64,000 nucleotides of DNA, from assembly GCA_045542335.1 (NCBI GenBank), contig JAZQKV010000116.1, positions 1 to 64,000 on the forward strand, written 5' to 3'. Shown one piece after another: positions 59,552 to 64,000 of this stretch. This DNA is from CAKSUT01 sp045542335 (GTDB lineage: Bacteria; Bacillota; Clostridia; Oscillospirales; CAG-382). A model generated the notes under the pieces. It was not told the origin of the DNA, searched no databases, and worked only from the letters and a program-made list of their open reading frames with translations. Made by a program: the position numbers and the translations under genes. Position 1 is the first letter of the stretch, and each line of letters starts with the position of its first letter.

Positions 59552-62500
59552 ATGCCACTCAATAAGAATCTGCATAAGGTTATGGTTATCGGCTCCGGAC
59601 CCATTATTATCGGTCAGGCGGCTGAATTTGACTATGCAGGCACACAGGCTTGCCGTGCCCTTAAAAAGGCAGGACTTGAAGTTGTTCTTGTAAACTCAAA
59701 TCCGGCTACAATTATGACGGATAACCATATGGCGGATAAAATCTATATCGAATCCCTTGACCTTGAAACTGTTAAGCGTATCATCGAAAAAGAAAAGCCG
59801 GACAGCCTCCTGTCAACCCTTGGCGGTCAGACGGGACTCACGCTATCCATGCAGCTTGCAAAGGAGGGATTTCTCGCTTCTCACGGAGTGACACTCCTCG
59901 GTGCAAATCCCGAAACCATTGATAAGGCAGAGGACAGACAAATGTTCAAGGACACAATGGAGAAAATCGGTCAGCCGTGTGTGCCCTCAACAATCGTTGA
60001 TAATGTCCCGGATGCTCTGCGTTTTGCTGAGGAAATAGGTTACCCCGTTATCATTCGCCCGGCATTTACCCTTGGCGGAACAGGCGGCGGCATTGTAAAT
60101 AACGTTGCACAAATGAAAGAAATCTGCGGCAACGGACTCAGACTTTCGCCCATTACACAGGTTCTTGTTGAAAAGTGCATCTCCGGCTGGAAAGAAATTG
60201 AATATGAGGTTATGAGAGATAGCGCAGGGCATTGCGTTGCGGTCTGCTCAATGGAAAACTTTGACCCTGTCGGCGTTCACACAGGCGACAGCATTGTTGC
60301 CGCACCTGCGGTTTCCCTTAGCGAAAAAGAACTTGGTATGCTCCGTAAGGCGGCACTTGATATTGTCAATGAGCTTGGCGTTGAGGGCGGATGCAACTGT
60401 CAGTTCGCACTTCATCCAACAACAGGCGAATATGCCGTTATTGAGGTGAATCCCAGAGTTTCCCGTTCGTCTGCCCTCGCTTCAAAGGCAACAGGATACC
60501 CCATTGCCAAGGTTGCAACAAATATCGCAATCGGCTTTACCCTTGAAGAAATCTGCAACGAAAACACAGGTAAAAACTGCGCTCATTTTGAGCCTGCGCC
60601 CGATTATATAGTTTGCAAATTTCCCAAATGGCCCTTTGATAAGTTCGTTTACGCCGACAGAAAACTCGGCACACAGATGAAAGCCACAGGCGAGGTTATG
60701 TCAATCGGCGCAACCTTTGAAGAGGCCCTCATGAAAGCCGTAAGAGGTGCGGAGCTTTCCCTTGAAACACCCACACTCCCTGCCCTTGCAGAGCTTTCAG
60801 ATGTTGACATCATGAACGGAGTCGCCGCTTGTACAGACGAAAGACTTTTCTATCTGTACGAAGCAATGAAGCGTGGCGTGACCGACGACAAGCTTTACGA
60901 AATAACCCGAATTGACCCATGGTTCCTTGAAAGAGTGAGAAAGCTTTGTGATTTTGAAATGTCCCTTAAGGGTGCTCAGATTACAGAAGAAATCTATGAT
61001 AAGGCGAAAAAGCTCGGATTCCTTGACAAAACAATTGAAACCTTAAGCGGCAAGCCTCTCAAGTATAAGAAGTATGCATCTTACAGAATTGTTGATACCT
61101 GTTCCGATAATATCTACGCCGATTCTCCCTATTTTTATTCAACCTTTGCCGAGGATTCCGAAAGCAACGGCAACGAGGCAAGAACTCATAAGCAAAACAA
61201 CGTTACAGGCAAAAAAACCGTAATAGTGTTTGGCTCAGGTCCAATAAGAATCGGTCAGGGAATAGAGTTTGACTATGCCTGCGTGCATTGTGTAAATTCC
61301 CTTAAAAAGCTTGGGTTTGAGGTTGTCATTGTCAACAACAACCCCGAAACCGTTTCCACCGACTATGACACCGCCGACAGACTCTATTTTGAACCGCTTC
61401 ATATTGAGGATGTCATGAGTATCATCAACACCGAAAAGCCTTACGGCGTTGTTGTTGCATTCGGAGGTCAAACGGCAATCAAGCTTACAAATAAGCTTTC
61501 AGCCGCAGGAATAAAAATTCTCGGAACATCAGCCGACAGCATTGATGCCGCCGAGGACAGAAAGCGTTTTGATGCGCTTCTTGAGGAGCTTGAAATAAAG
61601 CGTCCCCGTGGTTTCACGGTGTTCACAGAGGATGAGGCAATTGAGGTTGCAAAAGGTATCGGCTATCCTGTCCTTATCCGACCCTCATATGTGCTTGGCG
61701 GTCAGAACATGATTATCGCCTACACCGAGGACGACATTCACGAATACATGAAGATTGTCCTCACCCATACAGAGAAAAATCCCATTCTCATCGACAAGTA
61801 TCTCTCCGGAACAGAGCTTGAGGTTGATGCAATCTGCGACGGCAAGGATATTCTTATTCCCGGAATTATGGAGCACATTGAACGTGCAGGAATCCATTCA
61901 GGTGACTCAATTGCGGTTTATCCTGCGTTTAATGTGAGCGATAAGATGCGTGAAAGGATTATCGACTGTTCCCGTCGCCTTGCTCTTTCGCTGGGAACTA
62001 TGGGACTTATCAATATACAATATCTGATTTATGAAGATGAGCTTTATGTTATTGAGGTAAACCCCCGTTCTTCAAGAACAATTCCCTATATAAGCAAGGT
62101 CACAGGCGTTCCCATGATTGATCTTGCAGTGCGTTCAATGGTGGGAACTTCCGACAACCCCGAAAAACCCGAGGCACTTGCGAATATGGGCTTTGGAACA
62201 GGTCTTTACAGAAATTCACCTTATTTTGCAGTCAAAGTTCCGGTGTTCTCGTTTGCAAAGCTCATTGATGTTGACAATCAGCTTGGTCCGGAAATGAAGT
62301 CAACCGGTGAGGTGCTCGGTATCGCAAATACCCTTGAGGAAGCGCTTTACAAGGGAATTTCTGCCGCAGGCTATAATCTTAAAAAGAGTGGCGGTGTTTT
62401 GTTTACCGTCCGTGATATTGACAAGGATGAAATGGCGGATGTTGCCGCAAAGTTCCATAAGCTCGGTTTCAAGCTTTATGCCACAAAGGGAACGGCGGAA

Positions 62501-63646
62501 CGCTTTATTTCGGCAGAGCTTCCCATCACGGTTTGCACAAAGGGGCAAGCCGGAGTTGACATGGATGAGCTTATTGACGGCGGCATGATTGACTATGTTG
62601 TCTCAACGTCAAGACGTGGAAGAACCCCCACAAAGGACAGCGTGCGACTGCGCAGAAAAGCAATTGAACGCAGTATTCCGTGCCTTACCTCGGTTGACAC
62701 GGCAAGCGCACTTGCAGACAGCCTTCTTTCAAGATATTCAGCGGCATCGGTTGAGCTTGTAAACATTAACGATATGCGCCATGAAAAGCTTAAGTACACC
62801 TTCACCAAGATGACGGACTGCGGAAATGACTATATATACTTCAATTGCTTTGAGGAAAAGATATATAATCCCGAAGGTCTTGCAGTCAGCCTTTCCGACC
62901 GTCATAACGGCATTGGCGCAGACGGAGTTATTCTTATCGAGCCTGATTTTTCAAAACAGGCAGATGCCCGTATGCGAATGTTCAACCGTGACGGAAGCGA
63001 GGGCAAAATGGCGGGAAATGCCATAAGATGTGTTGCAAAATATCTCTTTGACAACGGCATTGTGAAAAAGACAGAAATGAAAATTCTCACTGCAAGCGGT
63101 GTAAAGGAGCTTAGCCTTACAGTTAATGAAGGCAAGGTCAGCACGGTTTGCGTAAAGGTTGCAAAGGCAGAGCTTTCCCCTGAAAGTATTCCTGTGAACA
63201 TCAAGGCTGAAAGAGTTATTGGAAAATCTGTTCAGATAGGCGGAAAGGAATATGAGATAAGCTGTGTCTCTGTTGGAAATCCGCATTGCGTAATCTTCTG
63301 TGAGGGCGAAAATAAGGTTTCAGAGGCGGATGTCGCAGGAGAGGGAAGCGTTATTGAGCATTGTGGTCTTTTCCCCGAAAGAACAAATGTTGAATTCTGC
63401 AAGGTTATCAATCCCGATTCAATTATTATGAGAGTGTGGGAAAGAGGCAGTGGCGAAACGCTTGCCTGCGGTACAGGTGCGTGTGCGGCGGTTGTTGCGG
63501 CGGTCGAAAGAGGACTTTGTGAACATGGTAGAGAGGTCACTGTCAAACTCCTTGGCGGAAATCTCAAGGTAAGATATGACGAGGATGGCTTTGTTTATCT
63601 CACAGGCGATCCACGAAAGGTTTTTGACGGAATAATTGAGATTTAA
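59552..63646 (+). CDS. carB-dapF: CarB-DapF fusion: carbamoyl-phosphate synthase large subunit + diaminopimelate epimerase
   Basis: 1364 residues in one uninterrupted frame. Residues 1-1070 are a full CarB: KVMVIGSGPIIIGQAAEFDY, an ATP-grasp half, an oligomerisation region near 400-540, a second half beginning TVIVFGSGPIRIGQGIEFDY, and an allosteric MGS domain (KFHKLGFKLYATKGTAERF) at about 945-1065. From about 1080 comes a complete DapF: TFTKMTDCGNDYIYFN, GIGADGVILIEP, first catalytic Cys at about 1160 (AGNAIRC), SVGNPHCVIF, ERTNVEFCKV and second Cys at about 1306 (LACGTGACAA). CarB alone is usually about 1070 and DapF about 275 residues. No ribosome site precedes the internal Met near the junction. 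carA is not adjacent. Confidence 0.92.
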   Translation: MPLNKNLHKVMVIGSGPIIIGQAAEFDYAGTQACRALKKAGLEVVLVNSNPATIMTDNHMADKIYIESLDLETVKRIIEKEKPDSLLSTLGGQTGLTLSMQLAKEGFLASHGVTLLGANPETIDKAEDRQMFKDTMEKIGQPCVPSTIVDNVPDALRFAEEIGYPVIIRPAFTLGGTGGGIVNNVAQMKEICGNGLRLSPITQVLVEKCISGWKEIEYEVMRDSAGHCVAVCSMENFDPVGVHTGDSIVAAPAVSLSEKELGMLRKAALDIVNELGVEGGCNCQFALHPTTGEYAVIEVNPRVSRSSALASKATGYPIAKVATNIAIGFTLEEICNENTGKNCAHFEPAPDYIVCKFPKWPFDKFVYADRKLGTQMKATGEVMSIGATFEEALMKAVRGAELSLETPTLPALAELSDVDIMNGVAACTDERLFYLYEAMKRGVTDDKLYEITRIDPWFLERVRKLCDFEMSLKGAQITEEIYDKAKKLGFLDKTIETLSGKPLKYKKYASYRIVDTCSDNIYADSPYFYSTFAEDSESNGNEARTHKQNNVTGKKTVIVFGSGPIRIGQGIEFDYACVHCVNSLKKLGFEVVIVNNNPETVSTDYDTADRLYFEPLHIEDVMSIINTEKPYGVVVAFGGQTAIKLTNKLSAAGIKILGTSADSIDAAEDRKRFDALLEELEIKRPRGFTVFTEDEAIEVAKGIGYPVLIRPSYVLGGQNMIIAYTEDDIHEYMKIVLTHTEKNPILIDKYLSGTELEVDAICDGKDILIPGIMEHIERAGIHSGDSIAVYPAFNVSDKMRERIIDCSRRLALSLGTMGLINIQYLIYEDELYVIEVNPRSSRTIPYISKVTGVPMIDLAVRSMVGTSDNPEKPEALANMGFGTGLYRNSPYFAVKVPVFSFAKLIDVDNQLGPEMKSTGEVLGIANTLEEALYKGISAAGYNLKKSGGVLFTVRDIDKDEMADVAAKFHKLGFKLYATKGTAERFISAELPITVCTKGQAGVDMDELIDGGMIDYVVSTSRRGRTPTKDSVRLRRKAIERSIPCLTSVDTASALADSLLSRYSAASVELVNINDMRHEKLKYTFTKMTDCGNDYIYFNCFEEKIYNPEGLAVSLSDRHNGIGADGVILIEPDFSKQADARMRMFNRDGSEGKMAGNAIRCVAKYLFDNGIVKKTEMKILTASGVKELSLTVNEGKVSTVCVKVAKAELSPESIPVNIKAERVIGKSVQIGGKEYEISCVSVGNPHCVIFCEGENKVSEADVAGEGSVIEHCGLFPERTNVEFCKVINPDSIIMRVWERGSGETLACGTGACAAVVAAVERGLCEHGREVTVKLLGGNLKVRYDEDGFVYLTGDPRKVFDGIIEI

Positions 63647-63667
63647 ACAGATAAAACGGTTTAATAT

Positions 63668-63713
63668 AAAAAAAGAGGAGCTTGATTTGTTCAAGCTCCA
63701 TTCTTTTTTATAT
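63668..63713. terminator. terminator shared by carB-dapF and malQ
   Basis: AAAAAAGAGGAGCTTGA pairs with TCAAGCTCCATTCTTTTTT (one bulge) around TTTGT, with A/T runs on both sides, so it can serve both convergent genes. Confidence 0.88.
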
Positions 63714-63749
63714 AATGCATAAATAAAAAACGGTATTGTGTTAAGCCGG

Positions 63750-64000
63750 TTACACTCGCCCATAAAGCTCCGCCAGCTTGCGGTATTTTTTCGTGTCAAT
63801 GCCGTCAAGCTGCTCTTTTGTAATGCGGTATTGCCAGTTTCCATCGGCTTTCCCGGGAATATTCAGCCTTGTGTCAGAACCATATCCAAGTATGTCCTGA
63901 ATGGGGAGAATAAGAAGTCCTGCACCGCTTGCATACATTGTGCGGATAATGCGGTCATAGGCTTCTGTGCTGTCCCATTCGGAAGAAAAATGACCGCAAT
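63750..64000 (-). CDS. malQ: 4-alpha-glucanotransferase (amylomaltase), C-terminal end (partial)
   Basis: The frame is open to the window edge. About 82 residues are visible: CGHFSSEWDSTEAYDRIIR, SGAGLLILPIQDILGYG, RLNIPGKADGNWQYRI and a short tail. This is the well-conserved end of MalQ (GH77), where the loop with PxQDILG and the NxPGxxxxNW motif line the active site. MalQ transfers maltooligosaccharide segments during starch or glycogen use. The N-terminal catalytic acids are outside the window. Confidence 0.88.
   Translation of the reverse strand, partial: CGHFSSEWDSTEAYDRIIRTMYASGAGLLILPIQDILGYGSDTRLNIPGKADGNWQYRITKEQLDGIDTKKYRKLAELYGRV

Noticed and set aside
1..64000. CRISPR arrays, rRNA genes, prophage modules
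   Set aside because: No spaced direct-repeat arrays, no rRNA sequence and no phage structural or integrase genes were recognised in the window.

Overview
The window is chromosomal DNA of an endospore-forming anaerobic clostridium (Clostridia). The evidence is the sporulation genes spoIVB and spoIIE, a CtsR-controlled ctsR-mcsA-mcsB-clpC operon, a 2-oxoacid:ferredoxin oxidoreductase, a glycyl radical enzyme, S-layer (SLH) proteins and Gram-positive ribosome binding sites. GH28, sialidase-like and pectate-lyase-like proteins suggest a carbohydrate-rich habitat such as the gut. Species cannot be fixed from the sequence alone.

Layout. 1-2.6 kb: end of an SLH protein, a zinc-ribbon membrane protein, an orphan RelE-like toxin, a secreted stalk-domain protein and a small membrane protein. 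2.6-7.8 kb: protein quality-control operon behind a promoter packed with CtsR operators. 7.9-28.3 kb: an accessory region of small catabolic cassettes (GH28, M20 peptidase, two metallo-beta-lactamase-fold hydrolases, GldA-like dehydrogenase, BNR sialidase, glycyl radical enzyme, six-hairpin glycosidase with a DMT transporter, FAD oxidoreductase with an SDR). Most cassettes have their own AraC regulator, usually divergent. 28.4-31.2 kb: spoIVB and another AraC regulator. 31.3-35.8 kb: a 1502-residue secreted SLH/beta-helix protein. 35.9-42.3 kb: ROK kinase, spoIIE, histidine phosphatase, tRNA-Arg(ACG), azlC-azlD. 42.4-53.9 kb: one long run of same-strand genes joining a degenerate isopropylmalate-synthase-like protein, a TIM-barrel/acyl-CoA synthetase fusion, ilvE, a four-subunit VOR-type ferredoxin oxidoreductase, an XRE-cupin regulator, a second acyl-CoA synthetase and a LytTR regulator. 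54-64 kb: polA, two CobW-type metal GTPases, a carB-dapF fusion and the end of malQ.

How the genes may work together. The 42-54 kb genes fit interconversion of branched-chain acids, acyl-CoAs, 2-oxoacids and amino acids. With two AMP-forming ligases they could assimilate branched short-chain acids by reductive carboxylation.

The most unusual structure is in the accessory region. Three decayed copies of the 3' end of spoIVB (17728-17852, 21011-21092, 24676-24816) lie just downstream of the last minus-strand gene of three successive cassettes, all in the same orientation as the intact spoIVB at 28432-29811. A fourth junction (about 14165-14262) holds a decayed copy of the dehydrogenase/hydrolase gene junction found at about 12046-12150. 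This looks like serial cassette insertion at the spoIVB 3' end, or a repeat built from it. Other highlights are the CarB-DapF fusion, the TIM-barrel/acyl-CoA ligase fusion next to an IPMS homologue lacking its metal ligands, and a CobW-DUF1980 fusion next to a GTPase with about 50 clustered histidines.
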